Below, in pieces: positions 1 to 8,053 of a stretch of DNA of 64,000 bases (position 1 is its first letter; the number at the start of each line of letters is the position of its first letter). Both the position numbers and the translations under genes were made by a program. Below the pieces are notes generated by a model, which was not told where the DNA came from, did not search any database, and was given only the letters and a program-made list of their open reading frames with translations. Source of the DNA: Promineifilum sp. (GTDB taxonomy: Bacteria > Chloroflexota > Anaerolineae > Promineifilales > Promineifilaceae); the NCBI GenBank assembly GCA_020634335.1, contig JACKBY010000004.1, positions 1 to 64,000 of the forward strand, given 5' to 3'.

Positions 1-216
1 GGATTGTGGTTGATCATCAAGGGTTATGCCCGTCAGGCCGGACTAAATACGGAAGTCACTCCACACACCTTGCGCCACAGCTTTGCCGTGCACCGACTTA
101 ATAAAGGCTCCAAATTGGAGGACATACAACACTTGCTGGGACATGCCAATATCTCCACCACCCAGATTTATACTCAGATGGAACAGGTCGAGGAAGAAGA
201 GGCTCCCGCTACTTGA
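1..216 (+). CDS. Tyrosine recombinase/integrase, C-terminal fragment (cut by window start)
   Basis: This is the C-terminal end of a tyrosine (phage-integrase/XerC-D type) recombinase, which cuts and rejoins DNA through a covalent phosphotyrosine. Visible catalytic landmarks are the HTLRH box (His and Arg of the R-H-R-Y set), the LLGH motif 25 residues later and the nucleophile tyrosine in TTQIYT. The frame is open to base 1, so the true start lies upstream and only about 70 residues are present. It ends just before the purine nucleoside phosphorylase gene. Whether it is a Xer housekeeping enzyme or a mobile-element integrase cannot be told from this piece; the short acidic tail after the active site is compatible with Xer-like proteins. 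Confidence 0.85.
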   Translation, partial: GLWLIIKGYARQAGLNTEVTPHTLRHSFAVHRLNKGSKLEDIQHLLGHANISTTQIYTQMEQVEEEEAPAT

Positions 217-228
217 GGCAACTGATTG

Positions 229-1092
229 ATGATCGATATGAATCAATTTATCACCTCCGAAGAGATCAAGGCCGCGGCCGATTTCATCCGCGAACGGACC
301 CAATACCAGCCCAACATCGGGCTGATCCTGGGCTCAGGTCTAAATTCACTGGCCGACACGATAGACGGACCGGACATTATCCCCACAGCCGACATTCCCA
401 ATTGGCCGGTATCCACGGTGCCCGGCCATGCCGGCCGCCTCGTCATCGGCACGCTGGAAGGACAATCCGTCCTCGTGCTACAGGGCCGAACCCACTTCTA
501 CGAGGGCTATCCGATGGATAGAGTCACGCTGCCGATCCGTGTGATGGCGGCGTTGGGCATCAGCACGATCATCGTCACCAATGCCTCCGGCGGACTGAAC
601 CCCGACTACGAACCCGGCGATCTGATGCTTATCCGCGATCATCTCAATTTTCCCGGCATGGCGGGTAATAATCCCTTGCGTGGGCCAAACGATGAGGCAG
701 TCGGGCCGCGCTTTCCCGATATGACCGCGCCCTACGATGCACCGTTGCGCAGCCTGGCGCGCCGCGTGGCCGCCGATGCCGGCATCAACCTGCGGGAGGG
801 CGTTTACGCCTACGTAGCCGGGCCAAGTTTCGAGACCCCGGCCGAGCTACGGTTCCTGCAGATCGCCGGCGGAGACGCGGTGGGCATGTCCACCGCACCG
901 GAAGTTGTCGTGGCTCGACATGCGGGGATTCGCGTCCTGGGTATCTCGACCGTCGCCAATCTGGCCCTGCCCGATCCGCCGCCGGGGATGACGTTGAATC
1001 ACGAAGAAGTGCTGGAGATGGGGCTGCGGGCCGTGCCCAGATTGATCATCGTGGTACGCGGCGTGCTGAGCCGTTTGGATGAAGCAAGCTGA
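229..1092 (+). CDS. Purine nucleoside phosphorylase (PNP, trimeric inosine/guanosine type)
   Basis: Cytoplasmic enzyme of purine salvage that phosphorolyses purine nucleosides to the base and ribose-1-phosphate. About 287 residues, normal for the trimeric (mammalian/PunA-like) class. Landmarks in order: the phosphate-binding GSGLNS loop near residue 35, a GRTHFYEGY segment, TNASGGLNP, the base-binding AGPSFETPAE and the MSTAPEVVVARH plus STVANLA stretches. Start is ambiguous: TTG at 226, ATG at 229 and ATG at 238 are in frame; a GAGGC just upstream fits 229 best. It follows the recombinase fragment by 12 bases and is followed by an unrelated membrane protein. Fine substrate range (inosine/guanosine versus methylthioadenosine) is not decided by the sequence, although the family match is firm. 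Confidence 0.93.
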   Translation: MIDMNQFITSEEIKAAADFIRERTQYQPNIGLILGSGLNSLADTIDGPDIIPTADIPNWPVSTVPGHAGRLVIGTLEGQSVLVLQGRTHFYEGYPMDRVTLPIRVMAALGISTIIVTNASGGLNPDYEPGDLMLIRDHLNFPGMAGNNPLRGPNDEAVGPRFPDMTAPYDAPLRSLARRVAADAGINLREGVYAYVAGPSFETPAELRFLQIAGGDAVGMSTAPEVVVARHAGIRVLGISTVANLALPDPPPGMTLNHEEVLEMGLRAVPRLIIVVRGVLSRLDEAS

Positions 1093-1168
1093 CCTACCGG
1101 CTCCACTCCCCCATTAGCTCCCATCACCTGTCCGCGTCTTGCGCCAGCGCGCGCCTCTGCCAACATTC

Positions 1169-1963
1169 ATGATGGACCGCATCTACCTGTTCCTGATTCG
1201 CAACGACGTCTGGATCTATATTGTCAGCATCCTGGGGCTCCTCTGGTACTTCACGGAGTTCTTTCGGGCTGTACGCACGTTGCGTCAGGCGATGTTTAAC
1301 CTGGAAAAGGAGACGGCCACAGCCTCACGCAGCCATGCGCTGGGGTTCATCATCTTCTTTTCGGCTGTCATCGGTATCGTTTTCTACGTCAACAGAAATA
1401 TCGCCCCCAACTTGCCGGAGCAGGTGCTTTTCTCGGAAACGCCAACGCCGGACGTGTTCGCCACGCCGTTGCGACCGCCCACCCCCATCGGCACACCCGC
1501 GGCCGTGGGCGAAATCAACCCCGCGCCTGTTTTAGCTCCTACGGTAACGCTACCCTCTTCGCCCGGCATCGATGCCGCTGTCCCCATCACGGACACCAAC
1601 GCCACGACCGATAATGGGGAGACCCCCGAAGCAGCGCCGACTCCGTTTGAGGAATGCAACCCCGAACTGGCTATTACCGAACCACTAAACGGATCCGTCG
1701 TATTCCAGCGAGCGATATTTCGAGGTACGGCCAATACGGGCGAACTGCATCAGTTTGTGATCGAATTGAATGGGCCACAGACTGGCGACATCTGGGCGCG
1801 CATCAGCGATACTCCGCTCAATCAACCAATTATCAGCGGAGACCTGGGGCAGGTCGATCTGAGTACGTGGCAGGTCGGCCCCTACCGCGTGCGCATGACA
1901 GCTCTGGACGCGAGTGGACAGACTATCGGTTCCTGCACCATTCAGATTACCCTCGACAATTAA
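1169..1963 (+). CDS. Membrane-anchored protein with Thr/Pro-rich linker and C-terminal beta domain
   Basis: Unrecognised protein of about 264 residues. It has two hydrophobic segments near the N-terminus (roughly residues 6-28 and 50-72), then a long Thr/Pro/Ala-rich low-complexity linker (about 85-160), then a C-terminal region starting at a CNPELAITEPLNGS segment that looks like an Ig-like or fibronectin-like beta sandwich. Two cysteines, one at each end of that domain, could form a disulfide, so the domain is probably extracellular. ATG codons at 1169 and 1172 are preferred over an upstream in-frame TTG at 1139. The gene is convergent with rsmD, six bases apart. No enzymatic motif is visible; a surface or wall-associated role is an inference from topology. 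Confidence 0.7.
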   Translation: MMDRIYLFLIRNDVWIYIVSILGLLWYFTEFFRAVRTLRQAMFNLEKETATASRSHALGFIIFFSAVIGIVFYVNRNIAPNLPEQVLFSETPTPDVFATPLRPPTPIGTPAAVGEINPAPVLAPTVTLPSSPGIDAAVPITDTNATTDNGETPEAAPTPFEECNPELAITEPLNGSVVFQRAIFRGTANTGELHQFVIELNGPQTGDIWARISDTPLNQPIISGDLGQVDLSTWQVGPYRVRMTALDASGQTIGSCTIQITLDN

Positions 1964-1969
1964 CCGGCC

Positions 1970-2539
1970 TTACTCTTCCTCATCGGTCTCTCGACGATAA
2001 AAACAAAGCATGGTGTTGCCATAGCGCCGTTGATCGGTGAGCATCAGATTGACGAGGGCTAAGTCCTGGAACTCACGTGGATCGATCTGGACAATAGCCA
2101 CGCCATCGCTGGTCAGCCATGTCGACGCCGCCTCATCCACTGCCCTGAGTGCGGTGATCCACAATTCAAAATACTGGGGGGGAGCGATGTAGATCACGTC
2201 AAACGGCGGCGCCCCCAATTGGCGCAAGAAAGCCAGCGCATCGGTGTGAATGACCCTCGCACCGTCGGTCAAGCGCGTGTGCGACAGATTATCGTGGATA
2301 GTCTGGATGGCGGCGCGCGCCTTATCGATAAAGACGACCTCGGCTGCGCCGCGGCTAAGCGCTTCGATGCCCACCTGTCCCGTGCCCGCAAACAGGTCGA
2401 GCCAGCGCGTCCCGCCGACATCCCCCAAGATATTGAAAAGGCTTTCCTTCACCCGATCCATGATCGGCCGCGTCGAATCACCCGGCACCAATTTGAGACG
2501 CCGTCCTTTGGCTTTGCCACTGATCACCCGCGCTGTCAT
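1970..2539 (-). CDS. rsmD: 16S rRNA (guanine-N2)-methyltransferase RsmD
   Basis: SAM-dependent methyltransferase that makes m2G966 in 16S rRNA during 30S assembly. About 189 residues, the usual length. It begins MTARVISGKAKGR, a typical RsmD N-terminus, followed by TRPIMDRVKESLFNIL and the SAM-binding LDLFAGTGQVGIEALSRGA. The catalytic-loop motif, normally (D/N/S)PP(Y/F), reads APPQY here, a deviation at its first residue. A longer frame is open upstream, but ATG at 2539 is chosen because it lies one base after the stop of the upstream membrane-protein gene, implying translational coupling. The usual partner coaD is not next to it. Confidence 0.9.
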   Translation of the reverse strand: MTARVISGKAKGRRLKLVPGDSTRPIMDRVKESLFNILGDVGGTRWLDLFAGTGQVGIEALSRGAAEVVFIDKARAAIQTIHDNLSHTRLTDGARVIHTDALAFLRQLGAPPFDVIYIAPPQYFELWITALRAVDEAASTWLTSDGVAIVQIDPREFQDLALVNLMLTDQRRYGNTMLCFYRRETDEEE

Positions 2540-2540
2540 A

Positions 2541-4925
2541 TTACTCCACCCTAAATTCGAATAATTCCTGTCTATCACCGACTGGCTGTCCACGCGCATC
2601 GAAGACGGCCAACCGCCACCCCTCGCTCTGCACCCAAATGCCGGTGAGGACCGAATAAACTCCGGGCGGCAGATCATCAGGCAAGCGAATTTGGTGGCGA
2701 TCGGGGACGTACTTGTCTATGGGCCAGCGACTGGTCGGAAATTCGCCCGGATTCAGTTTATCCGATTGCGCAACCAACTCGCCGCTGGAGTCAATGACAT
2801 GGACAAAGCTCTGATAGTCGATCTCCAACGGCCGTTGGGCTTGCCAGTAGAGCGACAGATCCAGGACATCGCCCGGACTCGCCACCTCAATTGTCCCATT
2901 GTAGCCCAATAGCGCGATCTGATCGCCGAAGTTGACGGTTTGTTCGGTCGCCGGAAAGTCGAGTTCCCGACCTTGCGAGTCATGATGGAACAAACCGAGC
3001 GGCTGCAGCAGCAAAACGGCGAACGTGAGCGCTCCGGTCGAGGCGATGATTGGCCAATCGGCGTGAATGAATGCTCGCCCGCGCAAGAATTCTATGGGTC
3101 TGCCGGGGGATTGTGCGCCGCGGAGAGACCATCCCCCGAGGCCAAGCAACAGCAGTCCCACGAGCGTCATGCCCCAACCCATCGACCGCGGCCACGTCGA
3201 ACCAAACCGCACTTCCACCGTGTGCTGTCCCTGGGGAACGAGGATGACAATAAATCCCTCCGGTTCGGCCAACTCCGTCACCGCCGGTTGACCATCGACC
3301 GTTACGTGCCAGCCGGGAAAATCGAACTGATACAATCGCAGCCGAAATTGCTTCGGCGCGGTGACGTGGTAGCGGGTCATGAGCGGGCGAACCACTTCGG
3401 TGACTACTTCCGCCCCGGCGGGCATGGCCTCGTGATTCACACGGTCTGGTGCTTCGCCGCGCTCGATGGGAGCAACCACCGACCCACGACGTGGGGGCAA
3501 CGTGATGACTGTAGCGGGTACATAATCGGCCGTCGACGTCGTGCCCAACCACCGGCCGCTATTCTCGATGAGCGACATACGCAGCGTGTTGACCTCGCCA
3601 AACGGCTTCCAGGGCATCGGCTGGCTAAGCGGCAACGCCAGGAGCAAGATGATCGCCACCACAGCGGCATATAGCCACGCCGACCGATGAGCGGCGACCA
3701 CTGCCTCCTTACCCGGCCCCCACCAACGGGCAACGGACTCCGTGCCGGCCGCGCCAAGGATCGCCAGCATCGCCACGGCCGCGCCCAGTAACCGCCACGG
3801 GAACTGGAAGTAGGGCAAGAAGGGGATCGCTTCCCAGAGCGGGCGGGATAGAGAAGTCATTAACAGGCCAATGACGACGGCGGCGATGGCGAAAAATGTC
3901 AGTTGCTCGCGCGCGCGTGCTCGCCTGGTTACCAGCATGACAGCGCCGACCAGGCCCGCCACCCACTGGGCCACACCCAGATTAAACAGGAACGGCGACT
4001 GCGTAGCCCCCCAATCCGGTGATGACGAAAAGCCCAGCAATTCACGCAGAGAAACAAAGTGGGTGCGAAAGTCATAGTTATCTCCCGCGCCGATGAGGGT
4101 GCCAAGCGTTACAGCATTTCGCTCCAGGATCACGGGGACCCAAAAGAAAGCGGCCAGCGCCAGGCCAATGAACATGGCGGATGCAAGGCGAGCGATTACG
4201 TTGCGATTAAGTATCCCAACGTCATTGACATCCTGATCGGGCGGCCGATTGTCGAGCCACATCACAACCGCCTGCCAGGCTACCCAGGCAGCTAACAGCC
4301 CGAAGAAGAACAGCCCCATCAGATTGTGGCTAAGGATCACCGCCGCCGTCAGAACCGACGCAGCCACCCAGGAGCCTACCGTCGGCCTGCGTCGCAGCCT
4401 GTCAAGCGCCCACAAGGCGAGCGGAAAAACACCGAAGCTGAACGCCTCCGGCAACGCGCCGCGAATGTGGGGGTCGATGTACTGGAGATAGGGCGAGTAA
4501 ACGTAGAGCGCGGCGGCCACAAAACCGGCCCGGCGGCCCCACGAATCGCGCCCGTATCCGTACATCCCCAGCCCCGCGGCCAGCATCCCGACCACCAGGA
4601 CTACTTTGGTCGCCGCCACGGCATCAATCCTCGGCAACAGTTCCAGCGGCAAGGCCAGGTAGTAGGTCAGCGGCGCATAGTAGTTGAAGATGGGATAGCC
4701 GTAGCCATGGTAGAAATCGGGCGCCCAACGAGGATAAAATTCCCCACCGCGAATCAAATAACTCAGTTCGTGAAGCCGGAAGATATGGAGTTCGGCGTCA
4801 GTGCCTTCGGGCAAGCTGGCGCGACTGATTAACGGCCAAACGGCCAGCCAACAGATCAGCAGGACAACGAGAAAGCCGGGATCGAACCCGCGCCGCAATC
4901 GATTTATCACAGGGGAATAATCCAC
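2541..4925 (-). CDS. Large multi-spanning membrane protein, PTPS-related/GT39-like, with C-terminal beta module
   Basis: About 794 residues. The N-terminal two thirds hold a dozen or so hydrophobic segments and a FYPRWAPDFYHGYGYPIFNYY segment typical of the bacterial 6-pyruvoyl-tetrahydropterin-synthase-related membrane family (PF10131), which resembles polyprenol-phosphate-sugar-dependent transferases. The catalytic activity is unproven in the family. A periplasmic-type beta region follows, then one membrane segment (about 590-615), then a C-terminal module with LSLYWQAQRPL and FVHVIDSSGELVAQSD that recurs in three other proteins of this window. Start is uncertain: GTG at 4925 lies inside an inverted repeat, and GTG at 4910 is an alternative. 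Tightly coupled to rsmD downstream. Confidence 0.78.
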   Translation of the reverse strand: MDYSPVINRLRRGFDPGFLVVLLICWLAVWPLISRASLPEGTDAELHIFRLHELSYLIRGGEFYPRWAPDFYHGYGYPIFNYYAPLTYYLALPLELLPRIDAVAATKVVLVVGMLAAGLGMYGYGRDSWGRRAGFVAAALYVYSPYLQYIDPHIRGALPEAFSFGVFPLALWALDRLRRRPTVGSWVAASVLTAAVILSHNLMGLFFFGLLAAWVAWQAVVMWLDNRPPDQDVNDVGILNRNVIARLASAMFIGLALAAFFWVPVILERNAVTLGTLIGAGDNYDFRTHFVSLRELLGFSSSPDWGATQSPFLFNLGVAQWVAGLVGAVMLVTRRARAREQLTFFAIAAVVIGLLMTSLSRPLWEAIPFLPYFQFPWRLLGAAVAMLAILGAAGTESVARWWGPGKEAVVAAHRSAWLYAAVVAIILLLALPLSQPMPWKPFGEVNTLRMSLIENSGRWLGTTSTADYVPATVITLPPRRGSVVAPIERGEAPDRVNHEAMPAGAEVVTEVVRPLMTRYHVTAPKQFRLRLYQFDFPGWHVTVDGQPAVTELAEPEGFIVILVPQGQHTVEVRFGSTWPRSMGWGMTLVGLLLLGLGGWSLRGAQSPGRPIEFLRGRAFIHADWPIIASTGALTFAVLLLQPLGLFHHDSQGRELDFPATEQTVNFGDQIALLGYNGTIEVASPGDVLDLSLYWQAQRPLEIDYQSFVHVIDSSGELVAQSDKLNPGEFPTSRWPIDKYVPDRHQIRLPDDLPPGVYSVLTGIWVQSEGWRLAVFDARGQPVGDRQELFEFRVE

Positions 4926-4926
4926 A

Positions 4927-4978
4927 GATTACGCCGACGGCACAGATTTCTCATCTAATCCGGCAAATCGGCGTAATC
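4927..4978. repeat. Inverted repeat downstream of sucD
   Basis: Two perfect 11-base arms (4927-4937 and 4968-4978, GATTACGCCGA and its complement) flank about 30 bases containing CACAGATTTCTCATC. It sits between the sucD stop and the start of the next minus-strand gene, so it could be an intercistronic stem or a REP-like dispersed element. A related CACAGATTTTCAG string occurs at about 43,480-43,505 in another intergenic gap. No T-run follows, so it is not a canonical intrinsic terminator. Confidence 0.55.
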
Positions 4979-5003
4979 CGCGGGTATGGGTCGGGGTGTT
5001 TGA

Positions 5004-5873
5004 CTAGGCTATCATCTCGACGATATGATCGGGATTCTTGGCCACCTGGACGCCGGCCGCCTCGAGCGCGGCGATCTTGCCCTCGGCCGTGCCGCTCTTG
5101 CCTTCGACGATGGCTCCGGCATGGCCCATGCGGCGGCCCGGCGGGGCCGTCAGTCCGGCGATGAACGACGTCACCCGCTTGGTCATGTGATCCGCAATAT
5201 AGCGGGCAGCTTGCTCTTCGGCATTGCCGCCGATTTCGCCGATCATGATCACCTCCGAGGTATTCGGGTCCGCCTCAAACAGGCGCAGCACGTCGATGAA
5301 GTCCATGCCTTTAATGGGATCGCCACCGATGCCCACGCACGTGGATTGACCGATACCCCGTTGCGTCAGGGCAAAGACGACCTCGTAGGTGAGTGTACCG
5401 CTACGCGAAACCAGACCCACGGTGCCAGGGGTCACGATGGAGCTGGGAATGATCCCGACCTTCGCTTCACCGGGCGTGATCAAGCCGGGACAGTTGGGGC
5501 CAATGAGCCGGGTCTGCCGTTGGTCGAGGTAGGCGCGCACGCTGATCATTTCCAGAACCGGGATGTGCTCGGTCAGGCAGACCACCAGCGGCAAGCCGGC
5601 GTCGGCCGCTTCGTACATCGCCTCGGGGGCAAATTTGGCGGGCACAAAGATGATCGAGGCATTGGCCCCGGTCGCTTCCGCGGCGGCGCGAACAGTGTCG
5701 AAGATAGGCAACTTGCCACGTTCGCCCTCAAATGATTGCCCACCCTTGCCGGGCACGACGCCGCCGACGACATTGGTGCCGAAGGCGATCATTTGGTTGG
5801 TGTGGAATGTGCCCTCGCGGCCGGTGATACCCTGTACCAGTAAACGTGTGTTCTTGTCAACGAGAATGCTCAT
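5004..5873 (-). CDS. sucD: Succinyl-CoA ligase, alpha subunit
   Basis: Alpha subunit of succinyl-CoA synthetase, the TCA-cycle enzyme interconverting succinyl-CoA and succinate with substrate-level phosphorylation. 289 residues, the family's normal length. Seen: the CoA-binding Rossmann start (VQGITGREGTFHTNQMI), the GPNCPGLITPGEAKVGI segment, SRSGTLTYEV, and the phosphohistidine loop GHAGAIVEGKSGTAEGK near the C-terminus, with the active His in GHAG. The start overlaps the sucC stop by four bases (ATGA), so the two subunits are translationally coupled. The nucleotide specificity (ADP or GDP) resides in the beta subunit. Confidence 0.97.
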   Translation of the reverse strand: MSILVDKNTRLLVQGITGREGTFHTNQMIAFGTNVVGGVVPGKGGQSFEGERGKLPIFDTVRAAAEATGANASIIFVPAKFAPEAMYEAADAGLPLVVCLTEHIPVLEMISVRAYLDQRQTRLIGPNCPGLITPGEAKVGIIPSSIVTPGTVGLVSRSGTLTYEVVFALTQRGIGQSTCVGIGGDPIKGMDFIDVLRLFEADPNTSEVIMIGEIGGNAEEQAARYIADHMTKRVTSFIAGLTAPPGRRMGHAGAIVEGKSGTAEGKIAALEAAGVQVAKNPDHIVEMIA

Positions 5874-7030
5874 GATGCTGTCTCAACTCCCCTCGATGCC
5901 TCAGCCGCGGCCACCGCTTTTTGCGCCGCTTCCGACAAGGTGGCGGCAGTCATCATGTCCGCTTCGGCCAACAAAGCCAGGCCCTCCTGGGCATTCGTCC
6001 CGGCCAGCCGAACCACCATCGGCACCGAGGTATCGATCTGCTCAAGCGCGCTCAGAATCCCGCGCGCGACCTCATCGCCGCGGGTGATGCCACCAAAAAT
6101 GTTGAATAATACCGCCTCGACTTTCGGATCGGACAGGATGAGGCGCAGCGCTGTCGCCACTTGGTCGGCGCGCGCCCCGCCGCCGATATCGAGGAAATTG
6201 GCTGGCTCGCCGCCATAAAGCTTGATGATGTCCATCGTGGCCATTGCCAACCCGGCGCCATTGACCATACAACCGATATTGCCGTCTAATTGAATGAAGG
6301 TGATGCCGGCCTCGCGGGCTTCAGCCTCGGCCTCAGGCTCCTCATCAAAATCGCGCATCTCCGCCAGGCGCGGCCGGCGCGAGAGAGCATTGTCGTCGAT
6401 AGACATTTTGCCGTCCAGGGCCATCAGGTGATCGTCGACGGTAATGATGAGCGGGTTGATTTCGGTCAGCGAGGCATCGTTGCTCTTGAAGCACGCGTAG
6501 AGACCCGCCACAATCTCGTGAAAGTCGTTCCACAGTTCGCGGGGCAGTCCCATACTCTTAGCGAGGTAAATGGTCTGGTAGCTGCGCACGCCGAGCGTGG
6601 GGTCGATGTGGACGGTATGGATTTTTTCGGGGGTTTTATCCGCAACCTCCTCGATGTCCATGCCGCCCGCGGCCGAGGCCATCACCATCGGCAACCGCTT
6701 GCCGCGATCGATCAGCACGGCCAGATACAGTTCCTGACGAATGCCGGGAGCCAAGGCGTCGACAAGCACTTTATTAACCGTCAGGCCTTTGATCTGCATC
6801 CCCAGGATGGCTTTGGCATAGGTCTCGGCCTCTTCAGGGGTCTGGGCAACCTTAACACCGCCGGCCTTGCCTCGCCCACCGGTCAGGACTTGCGCTTTGA
6901 CAACCGCGCGACCACCCATGTCCCGCGCGATTTGGCGGGCTTCCTCCGGCGTGCTGGCGACTTCGCCGGGCGGAATCGGTATTCCGTGTTCAGCGAACAG
7001 CCTCTTGGCCTGATACTCATGTAGATTCAC
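5870..7030 (-). CDS. sucC: Succinyl-CoA ligase, beta subunit
   Basis: ATP-grasp beta subunit that binds the nucleotide and partners SucD. About 386 residues, as expected. Begins VNLHEYQAKRLFAEHGIPIP, the hallmark N-terminus, then GGRGKAGGVKVA (nucleotide binding), EINPLIIT, GKMSIDDNALSR and NGAGLAMATMDIIKLYGG...DIGGGA near the C-terminus. GTG at 7030 is the start: AGAAGGAGAG lies 6-8 bases upstream, and all homologues begin at this NLHEYQ segment although the frame stays open further upstream. sucC precedes sucD in the same minus-strand transcript. No TCA-cycle gene flanks the pair here. Confidence 0.97.
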   Translation of the reverse strand: MNLHEYQAKRLFAEHGIPIPPGEVASTPEEARQIARDMGGRAVVKAQVLTGGRGKAGGVKVAQTPEEAETYAKAILGMQIKGLTVNKVLVDALAPGIRQELYLAVLIDRGKRLPMVMASAAGGMDIEEVADKTPEKIHTVHIDPTLGVRSYQTIYLAKSMGLPRELWNDFHEIVAGLYACFKSNDASLTEINPLIITVDDHLMALDGKMSIDDNALSRRPRLAEMRDFDEEPEAEAEAREAGITFIQLDGNIGCMVNGAGLAMATMDIIKLYGGEPANFLDIGGGARADQVATALRLILSDPKVEAVLFNIFGGITRGDEVARGILSALEQIDTSVPMVVRLAGTNAQEGLALLAEADMMTAATLSEAAQKAVAAAEASRGVETAS

Positions 7031-7106
7031 AGCGCTCTCCTTCTGATCAATTGAACCATCTGATGCCCCGAGGCGACAAATTCGAGAATTAATTTTGTTC
7101 GCCGGG

Positions 7107-7139
7107 CAAAATGAAAGGCGAACGGACAATCGTTCGCCT
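7107..7139 (-). terminator. Intrinsic terminator downstream of the TrmH-family gene
   Basis: Perfect 9-bp stem (arms 7116-7124 and 7131-7139, AGGCGAACG) with a 6-base loop. Read on the minus strand it is followed by TTCATTTTG, a T-rich tail. It lies 65 bases after the stop of the methyltransferase gene and before sucC, separating the two minus-strand units. Confidence 0.65.
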
Positions 7140-7203
7140 GAATAATAACTGATTTAACGAGCTATCACAGTATAACACAGTCGCTGGCACCGGACGATTC
7201 AGT

Positions 7204-7935
7204 TTAGCGACCAGCCCGGCGCTGGCGCAATATTTCGAACGCCAAAACCGCGGCGGCCGCAGCCGTTCCCAGCGAGTAGGCGACTTCCCGGCCATAAGGG
7301 ATGCCGACATGCCAATCGGCCGCGGCCTCGACCGCCCGACTCACCCCCCGTTTCTCGCCGCCAACGAACAACAGCAGCGGGCCGACCAGGTTGAATTCCG
7401 TCATCGGTTGCGCGCCTTCGGCGGTGGCGACCGCAATGGACAACCCCCCGGCGCGAGCGGCGGCAATAGCTTCATGCGTTTCGGCCACAGCCGAAGGCAT
7501 GAACTCCGTGGCACCGGCCGAGGCACGAACGACGGTTGCTGCCGATAACCAGTTGCGCGGCCGCACGATCAGGCCGTCGATACCGGCAGCGTACAAAGAG
7601 CGCACGGCCTGCCCAAAATTATAGGGGTCCTCGACGCCGTCGAGCATAAAAACAACTGGTCGGGGAAAGTTCAACAAGTCGCGCAATTCGATCATGCGCC
7701 GCGTGCCCACGTTGGCAACTACACTACTGGCGGTGCTGCCGGGCATTACTTCAGCCAATTGCTCGGCCGGAACACGCGAGCAGGGGACACCTTTGCTTTG
7801 CGCCAACTGCTGCAGACGGGCCACTCGTCCATCGAACCGCTCTTGACCAACGAATATTGTCTGAACTTCTCGACTATCGGCCAGAAGCACCGCTTCGACG
7901 GCGACGATCCCTTCAATCCATTGATACTCGTCCAT
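7204..7935 (-). CDS. TrmH/SpoU-family RNA 2'-O-methyltransferase
   Basis: SAM-dependent SPOUT-class enzyme expected to methylate a ribose 2'-OH in tRNA or rRNA. About 243 residues: a short substrate-binding N-terminal domain starting MDEYQWIEGIVAVEAVLLADSR, then the knotted domain. Motif 1 is present as DPYNFGQAVRSLYAAG with the catalytic Arg; motif 2 is LLLFVGGEKRGVSRAV; motif 3 is IPYGREVAYSLGTAAAAAV. In the classical motif 3 (SLNVS/A) the Asn is conserved, whereas Gly stands here, so the protein belongs to a divergent branch. ATG at 7935 is chosen over longer in-frame options because the domain begins there. Bounded by terminators on both sides, so probably monocistronic. Confidence 0.85.
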   Translation of the reverse strand: MDEYQWIEGIVAVEAVLLADSREVQTIFVGQERFDGRVARLQQLAQSKGVPCSRVPAEQLAEVMPGSTASSVVANVGTRRMIELRDLLNFPRPVVFMLDGVEDPYNFGQAVRSLYAAGIDGLIVRPRNWLSAATVVRASAGATEFMPSAVAETHEAIAAARAGGLSIAVATAEGAQPMTEFNLVGPLLLFVGGEKRGVSRAVEAAADWHVGIPYGREVAYSLGTAAAAAVLAFEILRQRRAGR

Positions 7936-7975
7936 ATGCCCGCGATGAGTCTGCCACAGCCTGACCCAAATGAAA

Positions 7976-8006
7976 AACAAAAGGCCGGATAATCGTATCC
8001 GGCCTT
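7976..8006 (-). terminator. Intrinsic terminator of the SurA-like/ribosomal-protein transcript
   Basis: Perfect 11-bp stem (arms 7981-7991 and 7996-8006, AAGGCCGGATA) with an ATCG loop. On the minus strand it is followed by TTGTTTTTC. It lies about 50 bases after the stop of the 8054-9415 gene, ending the rpsF-ssb-rpsR-foldase unit. Confidence 0.85.
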
Positions 8007-8053
8007 ATCTTCAAAATCAACCGCATGAGACAACAGGGCTGTCGTCGACCCGT

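Noticed and set aside
4870..4900. CGGGATCGAACCCG resembling a tRNA T-arm end
   Set aside because: It encodes the N-terminus of the membrane protein. No cloverleaf arms or CCA context are found around it.
6290..7024. 244-codon frame opposite sucC
   Set aside because: Antisense shadow of a certain housekeeping gene.
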